DNA from: an uncultured Bacilli bacterium
GTDB taxonomy: Bacteria > Bacillota_I > Bacilli_A > RF39 > UBA660
Length of the DNA: 64,000 bases
Assembly: GCA_944363635.1 (NCBI GenBank)
Contig: CALVUP010000003.1
Span: 33,603 to 97,602 of the forward strand
Direction: 5' to 3'
How positions within the stretch are numbered: position 1 is the first letter of the stretch; every line of letters starts with the position of its first letter. The position numbers and the translations under genes are program-made. The notes under the pieces are model-generated. The model saw nothing but the letters and a program-made list of their open reading frames with translations, did no database searches and was not told the origin of the DNA. Below are positions 7,785 through 16,112 of the stretch, in pieces.

Positions 7785-8504
7785 CTAGATAAAATGATCT
7801 AATATCTGTATAACACGATTTATCTGTTCTAAATAAGCATAGTGGGTTGCGTTTTCTAAAACGATTAAAGCACCATCATCCAAAAGTTGTTCCAATAACT
7901 TAGCTTCTTCCAAGGTAGCTTCTGTATCATGATCTCCCCAAATAAGCAAAGTTGGACATTTTATTTTCTTCGCACAAGAACTTAAATCTTCATTTACTGT
8001 ATTGACAAGTATCTCTCGCATAATAGGACTTGCCGTCTTATAATCACGAGATCCAATAAAATTCTTAGCCCACTCCCCAATTTTATCCATACCTGGTAGA
8101 CGTTTAATTCTCTTTAAAATACGAACCTTTAATGGTTGTTTCGTTTGAAGCCTTACACAAGGACTTCCAAACAATACCAAACGATCCACTTTATTTCTTG
8201 AAGCATAAATAATAGCAATTCTACCCCCAAAGGAATGCCCAATAACAACTGGTTTTTTAATTTTTAATTCTTTTACAAACTCTTCTACGATATCACAATA
8301 ATCATAAATCGTAAGAGCCTCTTTGGGCTCATGACTAAGTCCAAAACCAGGTAAATCTAAAATTGTAATTCTTTTATTTTTTAATCTATCTCCAATAGGT
8401 TTCATCATTTCAATGTTTTGACCCCAACCGTGTAATAAAAGAACATCCTGTCCTTTACCATATTGTATGTAATTTATATCATTTCCTCTAATATTTATTT
8501 TCAT
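7785..8504 (-). CDS. Alpha/beta hydrolase
   Basis: A 239-residue alpha/beta-hydrolase-fold protein. The oxyanion segment is LLHGWGQ, the nucleophile elbow GHSFGG, the acid lies in LIWGDHDTEAT and the catalytic histidine in NATHYAYLEQ. All triad parts are present, so it should be active; the substrate is unknown (ester, lactone or lipid are all possible). ATG at 8504 is favoured by a GGTGA site 5 bases upstream. It lies 11 bases before the MurF-like gene, in the same operon. The cytoplasmic form has no signal peptide. Confidence 0.85.
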   Translation of the reverse strand: MKINIRGNDINYIQYGKGQDVLLLHGWGQNIEMMKPIGDRLKNKRITILDLPGFGLSHEPKEALTIYDYCDIVEEFVKELKIKKPVVIGHSFGGRIAIIYASRNKVDRLVLFGSPCVRLQTKQPLKVRILKRIKRLPGMDKIGEWAKNFIGSRDYKTASPIMREILVNTVNEDLSSCAKKIKCPTLLIWGDHDTEATLEEAKLLEQLLDDGALIVLENATHYAYLEQINRVIQILDHFI

Positions 8505-8566
8505 AAGTTTCACCATATTCATTATACAACATTTACTATATAAAGTTAAGAACTAATTGTTTTCTA

Positions 8567-9148
8567 TCACAAAATACTTCTATAACTTTTTCTTTGATTT
8601 CTTTTCTTTTTTTCAAACACTTTAATTTCCTTTAAACCCTTAGAAGTAGTATCATGAAGAGGAAAATTTAGAATACATGGCTCTTTTCCTGCAAAAGCAA
8701 CAGCGTTGGTTTGTTCTAAAAACTGCTGCAAATTATTGAAATCACATGGCTCATAAGTATAACTTTTAATTGAAGAATTATGCAACACCTTATATTTAGC
8801 TTGATATAAATTATGCTTTTTTATCAATTGTAATTTTACAATATCCTCCCCAAGCATTTGATGAATAAATAAATTTCTTACAGCTAAAAAATCACACTGA
8901 TTTATAAGAAAAACGCTTTTTTTACCAGATGAAATCTTTATTCCATGATCATATCCATTAAACCACAAAGTAAAATCTACTTTACTCCCTGTATTTTGAT
9001 TTAGATTTGCAATTAAATCTTGGACATGGTCCCATCCCAAAACATCCTCTATTTTTTCAGAAGTTGTGAACATACTTCCATCTTTAACATCCACAGCAAT
9101 TTTTCTAGTCTCCCCTTTATATAATAAATTCTCTTGTACCTTTTTCAT
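8567..9148 (-). CDS. Unknown protein, third member of a tandem paralogue family
   Basis: A 193-residue protein with no recognised family. Its centre, VRNLFIHQMLGEDIVKLQLI, lines up with VRNLVVSDMLQNNLEKITL and VQDLVIEDLFKREVEQLTLV in the two genes upstream, so all three appear to be diverged copies of one domain. Its N-terminus (about residues 1-60) differs from the other two, and it has a very basic C-terminus (KKKRNQRKSYRS). The start overlaps the stop of the preceding gene as ATGA, with AGGAGG inside that gene, so translation is coupled. No transmembrane segment is seen; it is probably cytoplasmic. Confidence 0.7.
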   Translation of the reverse strand: MKKVQENLLYKGETRKIAVDVKDGSMFTTSEKIEDVLGWDHVQDLIANLNQNTGSKVDFTLWFNGYDHGIKISSGKKSVFLINQCDFLAVRNLFIHQMLGEDIVKLQLIKKHNLYQAKYKVLHNSSIKSYTYEPCDFNNLQQFLEQTNAVAFAGKEPCILNFPLHDTTSKGLKEIKVFEKKKRNQRKSYRSIL

Positions 9149-9735
9149 AAAAACCTCCTGTTTTTAAGTATTAACATCTTTTTCGTATCCAACGCTTGAA
9201 TACCAACCTCTTTTATTTGATTGTATATACATAAATAATCTCTATTCTTTTTTACATCTAATTTTTTCTTCGTTTCATTTAATAAATTTATAATCGATTC
9301 CATACGACTGGCAAAAAACAAATAATCTATATTTATGTTTTTCCTATTTTTATCCATAGTATGAAAATCCGTAATATAAATAACTTGATTATTTACATGA
9401 TCTTTAACTAATGTAAGTTGTTCCACTTCCCTTTTGAACAGATCTTCGATCACTAAGTCCTGAACCAAACAAAACTGCTCATACATTCGCATATCTCGAT
9501 TATAAACCGGATGTAAAGCCGCTGTTGCTTTAGACATAGAAGGGACAGTTAAAGAAGAAGCACATTGATCAAAAACAGATCCCTCTAATATATCCCCAAA
9601 AGCAACTTGTAGGCTTTGCTTTTCTGTATTAAAACCATTTTCTATTCTTTGATTTAATCTTTTAATATCTGCACGACTTCCAATCGTATAACAATTTTCA
9701 ACTGAAAAATTAGAAAACACTTGAATGAAATTCAT
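9145..9735 (-). CDS. Unknown protein, second member of a tandem paralogue family
   Basis: A 196-residue cytoplasmic protein without a recognised family. It shares with its upstream neighbour an L.VAFG segment near residue 45, a following VFD, the core VQDLVIEDLFKREVEQLTLV, a [VI]IY.T[DN]F strand and a helix ending INLLNET. ATG 9735 is chosen because AGGTG lies about 8 bases before it. It starts 8 bases after the previous gene and overlaps the next by 4 bases, so the three paralogues are one translational unit directly after dnaE. Confidence 0.7.
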   Translation of the reverse strand: MNFIQVFSNFSVENCYTIGSRADIKRLNQRIENGFNTEKQSLQVAFGDILEGSVFDQCASSLTVPSMSKATAALHPVYNRDMRMYEQFCLVQDLVIEDLFKREVEQLTLVKDHVNNQVIYITDFHTMDKNRKNINIDYLFFASRMESIINLLNETKKKLDVKKNRDYLCIYNQIKEVGIQALDTKKMLILKNRRFL

Positions 9736-9743
9736 AAACACAC

Positions 9744-10412
9744 CTACTTTCTAGAATCCTTGGTAGTAAAAGTAATTACTTTTCTTTTAGCTTTACTTTT
9801 TTCTATATTAGGAATTTGCCTTTCTACTCGATGCACACCGATTAAAAAATCCTTATTTGAAATAGAAGAGTTTTGTGCATTTTCAAAAGATTTAAATGTT
9901 GTTGTATTCAAAAAATCTAAAATAGCATGTGTATCTTTAGAAAATAAAATATATTGCTTTTTTACCAAAGCATCTGTTTTAGAAGTTGTACTAAAATTGG
10001 TTGTATACAAAACGTTTCCAGAATAATTGTATTTTTTTAAAGTAATCTTTTCTAAATTGTTTTGTAACATGTCACTTACTACTAAATTTCGAACTTGGTT
10101 GTACTGATTCGTAAGTTGTTTTTGTATCTCATCCGTATCGAGTAAAAGATCCTTGGCATCCAGTGTGTTAATTTCATCTTTTGTCATAAATTCACATGGT
10201 ATACTTACTTTCATACCCGGATTATCAAAGATAGAGTCGCTAGGAATAGCCCCAAAAGCATAAGAAAGCTTAATCATCCTTTCTTTGCACCATTTTTTAC
10301 AGAAACGAATCAAATCTTCTCCATTTTTAAAAGCCTCTTCATTCCCTACACTCATTTGTATATTTGGTAAAGACAATTTTCTAAATCCATAAGGATCATA
10401 AATATTTTTCAT
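9744..10412 (-). CDS. Unknown protein, first member of a tandem paralogue family
   Basis: A 222-residue protein of unknown function that begins MKNIYDPYGFRKLSL. Shared features with the next two genes are LSYAFGAIPSDSIFD (about residue 49-63), VRNLVVSDMLQNNLEKITL (about 110), and VLYTTNFSTTSK followed by ILDFLNTT. It ends in a basic tail (KSKAKRKVITFTTKDSRK). It starts 9 bases after dnaE, so it is cotranscribed with a replicative polymerase. Whether it acts in replication is inference from position alone. Confidence 0.7.
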   Translation of the reverse strand: MKNIYDPYGFRKLSLPNIQMSVGNEEAFKNGEDLIRFCKKWCKERMIKLSYAFGAIPSDSIFDNPGMKVSIPCEFMTKDEINTLDAKDLLLDTDEIQKQLTNQYNQVRNLVVSDMLQNNLEKITLKKYNYSGNVLYTTNFSTTSKTDALVKKQYILFSKDTHAILDFLNTTTFKSFENAQNSSISNKDFLIGVHRVERQIPNIEKSKAKRKVITFTTKDSRK

Positions 10413-10421
10413 AAATGCCTC

Positions 10422-13349
10422 CTATAAACGTTCTATTTTTTTCACAATAATTTGATACTTATCATATCGTCTTTCCACAGTCCCTGTGATTTTTAAAATC
10501 ATCCCTTTTTGTAAATCCATATTGTTCTCATAAATTTTTGGAAATAAAGTAAAATCCATTGTTGCTTTATCATCACTTCCACTAATGAACGCCATACGAT
10601 CCCCATTTTTTGTATTGATCTCTTTGATGTTTTCGACCAAGATGACTACATCAATAATTTGATTTAAATATTTTGCGATTTCTGACAATTCAATGGAAGA
10701 ATATTTGGTTTTATATTTTAAAACAGGATGATTGGATAAATAGAAACCAAATACTTCTTTTTCTCTTTGAATCAGTTCATCTTTACTATATTCATCGACA
10801 ACTTCAATTGTTGGTTTTTCAACAAGAGATGGGTCTAAATCTTGAATCAAATCGACATAATTTAATAAGTTATCTAAATTATAAAACAACGTTTTTTTGT
10901 TATAGCCAAAACAATCAAAACAAGAAGCATCAATCAAAGATTCAATGCACTTCCTAGATAGATTGTGCAATTTATATAAACAATCAAATAAATCGGTAAA
11001 ACCTTCTTTCCGCTTATCTAAAATTTCTTTACAAGCGACTATTCCGACGTTTTTAATATTAGAAAGTGGAAAAACTATACCCTCCTTAGTAGAGATATAC
11101 TCTTTAGAACTTATCAATATATTAGGCTTTAAAATAGTAATTCCATTTGCTTTCGCTTCATAGATATATTCTAAAGTTTTACTTTCACTTCCAATAACAG
11201 AAGATAATAAATTAGAGAAAAATTCAATTTTATAATGAGCTTTTAAATAAGCCATTTTATACGCAATCATTGAATACGCAACCGAATGTGCACGATTAAA
11301 ACCATAATTTGCAAAATTTAAAATTAAATCATACACTTCCTGGGCTTTTTCTTTCGTTAATCCATTTTGAACACACCCCTGAATAAACCTCTCTTCTTCA
11401 CTTTTTAATACATCATATTTTTTCTTACTCATGGCACGCCTTAAAATATCCGCCTCTCCATAAGTAAATCCTGCTAGTTTTCTGGCAATCTGCATAATCT
11501 GCTCTTGATAAATAATAATTCCATATGTAGGTTTTAATATTTCTTCTAATGAAGGAACAATATAAGTGATCTTTTCTTCTTTATGTTTTCTTTTGATATA
11601 AGAATCGATATTAACCGCAGGCCCTGGTCGAAAAAGAGCAATAGCCGCAAAAATATCCTCCAAACTTGTTGGTTTTAAACGACTTAAAAAGTTTTTCATA
11701 CCAGTAGATTCAAATTGAAACACTCCAGAAGTATTGGCTGTATAAAAAACCTTTAAAGCTTCTTGATCTGAAAGCGGAATTTTTGAAAAATCAATTTCTT
11801 CTCCCGTTGTTTTTTTGATATCTGAAAGAATATTCATAATCGTTGTTAAATTTTTAAGCCCTAAAAAATCCATTTTTAAAAGTCCCAACTCTTCTAAATA
11901 TTCCATAGAATATCCTGTTAAATATAAATCTTCGCTTTTGGTTAAGGGGATGACCTCATCAAGAGGATATTTACACATAACAATACCAGCTGCATGAATG
12001 GAAGTATGCCTTGGGAACCCTTCCAAACGACAAGCAATTTCAAACATTTTCTTTAAGGCGTTTTCACTTTCAATTAAATTTCGAAACTTAGCATTTGTTT
12101 CATAAAAATCTTTTAATTTTAATTTTGAAAAAGCAGGTAAGCATTTGCATATTTCATTAACCTTATTTAAATGAATATTTAAAACTCGTGAAACATCACG
12201 GATAACTTGTTTCGCTCCTAATGTACCAAAAGTAACAATACCAGCTACATTCTTTTCTCCATATTTTTCTTTTACATACTGAATAACTTGATCACGATAT
12301 TGATCAGGAAAATCAGTATCAATATCAGGCATAGTCACTCTTTCTGGATTTAAAAATCTTTCAAACAACAAATTATATCGAATCGGATCAATATCCGTAA
12401 TACCAAGGCAAAAAGACACTAAAGAACCAGCCGCAGATCCCCTACCGGGGCCTACCAAAATATGTTTCTTTTTAGCGTAACGAATAAAGTCATACACAAC
12501 TAAAAAATAATTACTAAATCCCATTTTATCAATAACACTTAATTCATATTTCAATCGTTCCATATAAATAGGATCATATTCCCCGTCAAATCTTTTTTCA
12601 AGTCCCTTCTTGGCCAAATTGTATAAATATTCAAAAGAACTTACATTTTTTCCTGTATCATAAATAGGAAGCAATATTTCCGTTTTTGAAAAAATAACAT
12701 CACAACAAGAAGCAATTTTATTGGTATTATACAATCCCTCATTTGAAGAATATAAATCATAATCCGTTACATGAATATAATTGGTATCGATATCCACATA
12801 ATCCTCTTCAATGGTTTTGTTATCACGAATCATATTTAAATATTTTAAAAAAGGACTCTCTTCTTTTTTTAAATATAAATTTTTATTAAAATAAACAACA
12901 TTGCTTGTAATCTGACGTGCATTTTTTTCTTCTTCCATTGTAGAAAAACCAATATACACCTCTTCCATAATTGAACAAAGAAAAGAAAACTTATCTTTAT
13001 AAAAACAAGGCACAACAGCATATAAATCCTTATGCCAATCCTTTAAATCATTTTCATTTACTTTTCTTTCACTCTGAATAGTAGATAATTTAATCAAACT
13101 ACGATACCCTTCATAATTTTTAGCAAAAAAACAAATATTAAAATCTTCAATATAAACATCTAGTCCCAGAATCGGTTTTATATTATTCTTTTTACAAGCT
13201 TTATAAAACTCCATAGCCCCATACATATTATCATCACAAAGTCCCAGTGCCATAATTTTATTATCTTTGGCAAACTGGATTAATTCTTCGATTGAAATTA
13301 AGCTCGAAAGTAAAGAATAATTTGTTTTTATATATAATGGAACATACAT
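10422..13349 (-). CDS. dnaE: DNA polymerase III alpha subunit, DnaE type
   Basis: Replicative C-family DNA polymerase; in low-GC Gram-positives DnaE extends primers before PolC takes over. The catalytic acidic motif is MPDIDTDFPD (about residue 340), preceded by GPGRGSAAGSLVSFCLGITD. The finger region QFESTGMKNFLSRL, the tandem HhH area and a C-terminal OB fold (ILKITGTVERRYDKYQIIVK) follow. At 975 residues it is short for the family. The N-terminal PHP domain opens LYIKTNYSLL, where active PHP domains have an HxH pair, so metal-dependent PHP activity is probably lost. PolC, with its own exonuclease, is also in this window. Confidence 0.96.
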   Translation of the reverse strand: MYVPLYIKTNYSLLSSLISIEELIQFAKDNKIMALGLCDDNMYGAMEFYKACKKNNIKPILGLDVYIEDFNICFFAKNYEGYRSLIKLSTIQSERKVNENDLKDWHKDLYAVVPCFYKDKFSFLCSIMEEVYIGFSTMEEEKNARQITSNVVYFNKNLYLKKEESPFLKYLNMIRDNKTIEEDYVDIDTNYIHVTDYDLYSSNEGLYNTNKIASCCDVIFSKTEILLPIYDTGKNVSSFEYLYNLAKKGLEKRFDGEYDPIYMERLKYELSVIDKMGFSNYFLVVYDFIRYAKKKHILVGPGRGSAAGSLVSFCLGITDIDPIRYNLLFERFLNPERVTMPDIDTDFPDQYRDQVIQYVKEKYGEKNVAGIVTFGTLGAKQVIRDVSRVLNIHLNKVNEICKCLPAFSKLKLKDFYETNAKFRNLIESENALKKMFEIACRLEGFPRHTSIHAAGIVMCKYPLDEVIPLTKSEDLYLTGYSMEYLEELGLLKMDFLGLKNLTTIMNILSDIKKTTGEEIDFSKIPLSDQEALKVFYTANTSGVFQFESTGMKNFLSRLKPTSLEDIFAAIALFRPGPAVNIDSYIKRKHKEEKITYIVPSLEEILKPTYGIIIYQEQIMQIARKLAGFTYGEADILRRAMSKKKYDVLKSEEERFIQGCVQNGLTKEKAQEVYDLILNFANYGFNRAHSVAYSMIAYKMAYLKAHYKIEFFSNLLSSVIGSESKTLEYIYEAKANGITILKPNILISSKEYISTKEGIVFPLSNIKNVGIVACKEILDKRKEGFTDLFDCLYKLHNLSRKCIESLIDASCFDCFGYNKKTLFYNLDNLLNYVDLIQDLDPSLVEKPTIEVVDEYSKDELIQREKEVFGFYLSNHPVLKYKTKYSSIELSEIAKYLNQIIDVVILVENIKEINTKNGDRMAFISGSDDKATMDFTLFPKIYENNMDLQKGMILKITGTVERRYDKYQIIVKKIERL

Positions 13350-13381
13350 AGCATTCCCTCCATTATTAGTGTATCACATTT

Positions 13382-13915
13382 TTAGAACTCTTTGAGTTTT
13401 AACTTACTTTTTTCCCTATCTTTTTCTTTCCCCAAATAAGCTTTGATACAGTGCAAAATGGCTTGATCCATATCATTCCTTCTCTCATCTAAAGAAATCG
13501 TTGAGGATAAATACTCCGAAACTTCATCCATAGGAATAAATGAAGCATTTGAAAACTGTTTTAAAAAATCTTCGCTGGCATAACCACTGAGATAAAATGT
13601 CCAAGCAACATTGTCTACATTTCCTTGAACAGATGCATCCTTAGTACAATAAAGAAGCGCATTATCCTCATTTAAAGAATAAAATCCCTTTTCAAATAAG
13701 TCTCTACGAATTTGTACAAAAGTGTTTTTCTTTGGATACGTTGGAAAATAAAAATAACCACGATCTTCACAAAGCAAAACACAATGATCTTTTACAATAA
13801 AAAGGCTATAGAATTCTTCTTCTATTTCCGAATTCTTTTTATTTTTTTCTACTAAAAATTTATCTTTTTCTATAACGTTTTCATCAAAAACATTTTCATA
13901 TGTAATTTCTTTCAT
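13382..13915 (-). CDS. Unknown protein, possibly a degenerate Nudix fold
   Basis: A 177-residue protein upstream of dnaE in the same operon. ATG 13915 is chosen over a frame opening 66 bases earlier because AGGGAGAGG precedes it. The centre, VLLCEDRGYFYFPTYPKKNT followed by IRRDLFEKGF, resembles the layout of a Nudix box (a strand, a Pro turn, then RREL.EEtG), and FIPMDEVSEYL resembles the end of that fold. The catalytic glutamates are missing, so if the fold is right the protein is not a hydrolase. This assignment is tentative; otherwise it is an unknown cytoplasmic protein. Confidence 0.55.
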   Translation of the reverse strand: MKEITYENVFDENVIEKDKFLVEKNKKNSEIEEEFYSLFIVKDHCVLLCEDRGYFYFPTYPKKNTFVQIRRDLFEKGFYSLNEDNALLYCTKDASVQGNVDNVAWTFYLSGYASEDFLKQFSNASFIPMDEVSEYLSSTISLDERRNDMDQAILHCIKAYLGKEKDREKSKLKLKEF

Positions 13916-13943
13916 AAGACCTCTCCCTTTTATATATCCTAAT

Positions 13944-13972
13944 ATAATACATGAAATTTCCTTATTTTTCAA
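13944..13972 (-). promoter_or_regulatory. Promoter of the dnaE operon
   Basis: Minus strand: -35 TTGAAA (13967-13972), 17-base spacer, -10 TATTAT (13944-13949), about 28 bases before the first start codon. It is divergent to the L28 promoter, with only about 20 bases between the two -35 boxes. Confidence 0.65.
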
Positions 13973-13990
13973 GAAATTCATACAAATTAT

Positions 13991-14019
13991 TTGACTTAAA
14001 TCATAAAATATGATAAAGT
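13991..14019 (+). promoter_or_regulatory. Possible promoter of the L28-like gene
   Basis: Plus strand: TTGACT (13991-13996), 17 bases, then TAAAGT (14014-14019). The -35 is near consensus and the -10 is weak. A GAAGGAGG ribosome site follows at 14044. Confidence 0.5.
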
Positions 14020-14057
14020 TATAAACAGCGATTAGATATATACGAAGGAGGGAGAAT

Positions 14058-14237
14058 ATGCCAATTAATTTATCTAGTAAAAAACCATTAAAAAGAAATA
14101 AAGTATCAAAAGCTTTAAACAGAACAAGTTGTCCTCAAAAACCAAACTTACAAGTTGTGACTTTAGAAGACGGAACAAAAATTCGTTTAACAGCTAGAGA
14201 AAAAAGAACACTTATGAAAGACCAAAAAGTAGCCTAA
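14058..14237 (+). CDS. rpmB: Ribosomal protein bL28-like, divergent N-terminus
   Basis: A 59-residue basic protein with a strong GAAGGAGG site. The second half, KPNLQVVTLEDGTKIRLTAR followed by EKRTLMK, matches the core of large-subunit protein L28 (NLQ-V-V---DG---R---AR--RTL-K). SKKPLKRNKVSKALNRT corresponds to the GKxPxSGNxVSHALNxTKR stretch of standard L28. However, the usual N-terminal Cys/TGK strand and the SH and TKR signatures are altered (SK, TSC). It may be the only L28 of the organism or a diverged second copy. It is monocistronic, with its own terminator overlapping the stop. Confidence 0.72.
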   Translation: MPINLSSKKPLKRNKVSKALNRTSCPQKPNLQVVTLEDGTKIRLTAREKRTLMKDQKVA

Positions 14238-14249
14238 GCTGCTTTTTTT
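14229..14249 (+). terminator. Terminator of the L28-like gene
   Basis: GTAGC/GCTGC stem (14229-14242, one G-U pair) with loop CTAA followed by seven T. It includes the last coding bases and the stop codon of the gene. Confidence 0.7.
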
Positions 14250-14336
14250 CATGTAACAATACAATAACAGTCTAAACTTGGCCTAATCAGAATAATCGCC
14301 TTTCACATATAATAAAATGTAAAGAAAGGTGAAAAA

Positions 14337-15224
14337 ATGAAAACAAAGATTTTCGAAGGGAGTGCTGTAGCAATTGCGACCCCTTTTATCGAAAATAAAG
14401 TAAATTTTAAAGAATTAAAAAAATTGATTGAATACCAAATTGCCAATAAAACCGATGCCATTGTTGTATGTGGTACAACGGGAGAATCCTCTACAATGAG
14501 CGAAGAAGAAATTTTAGAAACAATTAAATTTACGGTGGATACAGTCAATAAAAGAGTCCCAGTCATTGCCGGGACAGGATCTAATTGTACAAATACAGCC
14601 ATAAGAAGAACAAAATTTGCTGAAAAAGTAGGAGCCGATGGTGTTTTATTAGTTACACCCTACTACAATAAAACCTCACAACAAGGACTAATTGCCCATT
14701 ACGCTGAAATTGCCCAAGCAACGACTTTGCCCATTCTTTTATATAATGTTCCTAGTAGAACCGGTGTAAACATTGAACCACAAACAGTTGCCGAACTTGC
14801 CAAAATAGATAATATTGTAGGTATTAAAGAAGCCAGTGGCAACATTTCACAAATAGCTAAAATTGCGCGCGTTATTCCAGATGACTTTTCAATCTATTCT
14901 GGAAACGATGATCAGATCCTACCTATATTATCACTAGGAGGAAAAGGTGTAATCTCCGTTCTTGCTAATATTCTTCCAAAACAAACACATGATATCGTCA
15001 CAAGTTTTCTGAATCAAGATATAGAAAAATCTAGAAATTTACAATTGCAATATTTAGATTTAATTCAATTGCTATTTTCGGATGTTAATCCCATTCCAGT
15101 AAAAGAAGCTTTAAATATTATGGGATTTGATTATAAAGAACCAAGAAAACCATTAATACGTTTAAATGAAGAAAAGCAAAAAGCTTTAAAAAAAGAGATG
15201 AAAAAACAAAACATAATAAAATAA
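14337..15224 (+). CDS. dapA: 4-hydroxy-tetrahydrodipicolinate synthase
   Basis: Condenses pyruvate with aspartate semialdehyde, the entry step to diaminopimelate, lysine and spore dipicolinate. A TIM-barrel protein of 295 residues. AIATPFIENKVNF at the start, CGTTGESSTMSEEE (pyruvate site), PYYNKTSQQGL (active-site Tyr), YNVPSRTGVNI and GIKEASGNI (Schiff-base Lys near residue 163) are all present. A TATAAT -10 at about 14305 and an AAAGGTG site precede it. It stands alone between terminators, without other dap genes nearby. In a spore former it may serve both wall synthesis and dipicolinate supply. Confidence 0.96.
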   Translation: MKTKIFEGSAVAIATPFIENKVNFKELKKLIEYQIANKTDAIVVCGTTGESSTMSEEEILETIKFTVDTVNKRVPVIAGTGSNCTNTAIRRTKFAEKVGADGVLLVTPYYNKTSQQGLIAHYAEIAQATTLPILLYNVPSRTGVNIEPQTVAELAKIDNIVGIKEASGNISQIAKIARVIPDDFSIYSGNDDQILPILSLGGKGVISVLANILPKQTHDIVTSFLNQDIEKSRNLQLQYLDLIQLLFSDVNPIPVKEALNIMGFDYKEPRKPLIRLNEEKQKALKKEMKKQNIIK

Positions 15225-15250
15225 GTAAGGAAAAACCTTACTTATTTTTT
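15220..15250. terminator. Bidirectional terminator between dapA and the 15249 gene
   Basis: Perfect 11-base inverted repeat AATAAGTAAGG / CCTTACTTATT with an A5 loop and a T6 tail on the plus strand. The convergent minus-strand gene ends in the same hairpin. Confidence 0.85.
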
Positions 15251-16112
15251 AACTACAAGTATAATTTTGTTCTTGTAATTCTTGCTTAATTGTATTCATA
15301 TCTTCATCTAAATTATAACTTTTTTCATTTTCAAAAGTATCTGGTAAAACCTCCAAATCATACGTTCTGATTTGTTCCACTTGATTCGTTGCTCTTTCAC
15401 AGCCAACTACAAAGCCAGTGACTTCACTTTGTTGAAGAAGTAAACAGCGATTATAATGATTATCTAGATCTGTTGTAAATTCTTCAGATAAACTATATCT
15501 TTTTAGTTTTTCATCTTGACTATAAAAAGTATATGTTTTTGAAATTTGACTACAAATCATAGTATCAAAGCTTTCCGTTGGTTCTGTCTCAGATGGATTA
15601 TCTTCTTCTACAACATTTGACTGATCTGGATTTTCTTTGTTGCTATTCATCATTTCTCGGATATCTGGCATAAACCAAATAAATGCACCCACACCGACGA
15701 AAAGAATAAAGACTAGAATCAAGCTAAATGTGTTATTCTTCTTAGGTGCGCTGGTATTTTGTGTATTTGAAGAAGACGTTGTTTTTGGTTTCATAGGATC
15801 ATCCACTGGAATTTGTGGATGAATGGCCTCTGGCCCTACAGTAATTTTACTTGGATCCACAACATTTGAAAAATCGTAATTCGAAGAAGCAGATCCTACA
15901 GATTTGACAGTAGAAGAACTTGTTGCATCTCCTGCTGCATTTTGTGAAGTTTCAGCTTGACCTGTAATAGATGAAGTCGTATTCACATTTTGATTGATCA
16001 AGTTGGCATTTGAAGTTGTAGGATTTGGATTGCTATTTGGATTTCCTGCGTTTGTATTCATCGTTTGATTTGTATTTTGTATATTGTTTTGTGTTTGTTG
16101 TTCATTATTCAT
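15249..16112 (-). CDS. Single-pass membrane protein, Asn/Gln-rich cytoplasmic part
   Basis: About 287 residues of unknown function. Residues 1-125 are low-complexity, rich in Asn, Thr, Ser and Gln. A transmembrane helix (SLILVFILFVGVGAFIWFM) follows, then an acidic linker and an external domain of about 100 residues with four cysteines (MICSQIS, RCLLLQQ, GCERAT, final YTCS) that could form disulfides. ATG 16112 is chosen for the AAGGGG site 8 bases upstream; a GTG three codons earlier is possible. It overlaps the end of rpe by 8 bases and is the last gene of the prkC operon, which suggests an envelope role, by position only. Confidence 0.65.
   Translation of the reverse strand: MNNEQQTQNNIQNTNQTMNTNAGNPNSNPNPTTSNANLINQNVNTTSSITGQAETSQNAAGDATSSSTVKSVGSASSNYDFSNVVDPSKITVGPEAIHPQIPVDDPMKPKTTSSSNTQNTSAPKKNNTFSLILVFILFVGVGAFIWFMPDIREMMNSNKENPDQSNVVEEDNPSETEPTESFDTMICSQISKTYTFYSQDEKLKRYSLSEEFTTDLDNHYNRCLLLQQSEVTGFVVGCERATNQVEQIRTYDLEVLPDTFENEKSYNLDEDMNTIKQELQEQNYTCS

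Noticed and set aside
9145..9148. UGA read as tryptophan (alternative code)
   Set aside because: TGA serves as a true stop, as at the ATGA junction here, and conserved Trp positions in known proteins use TGG.
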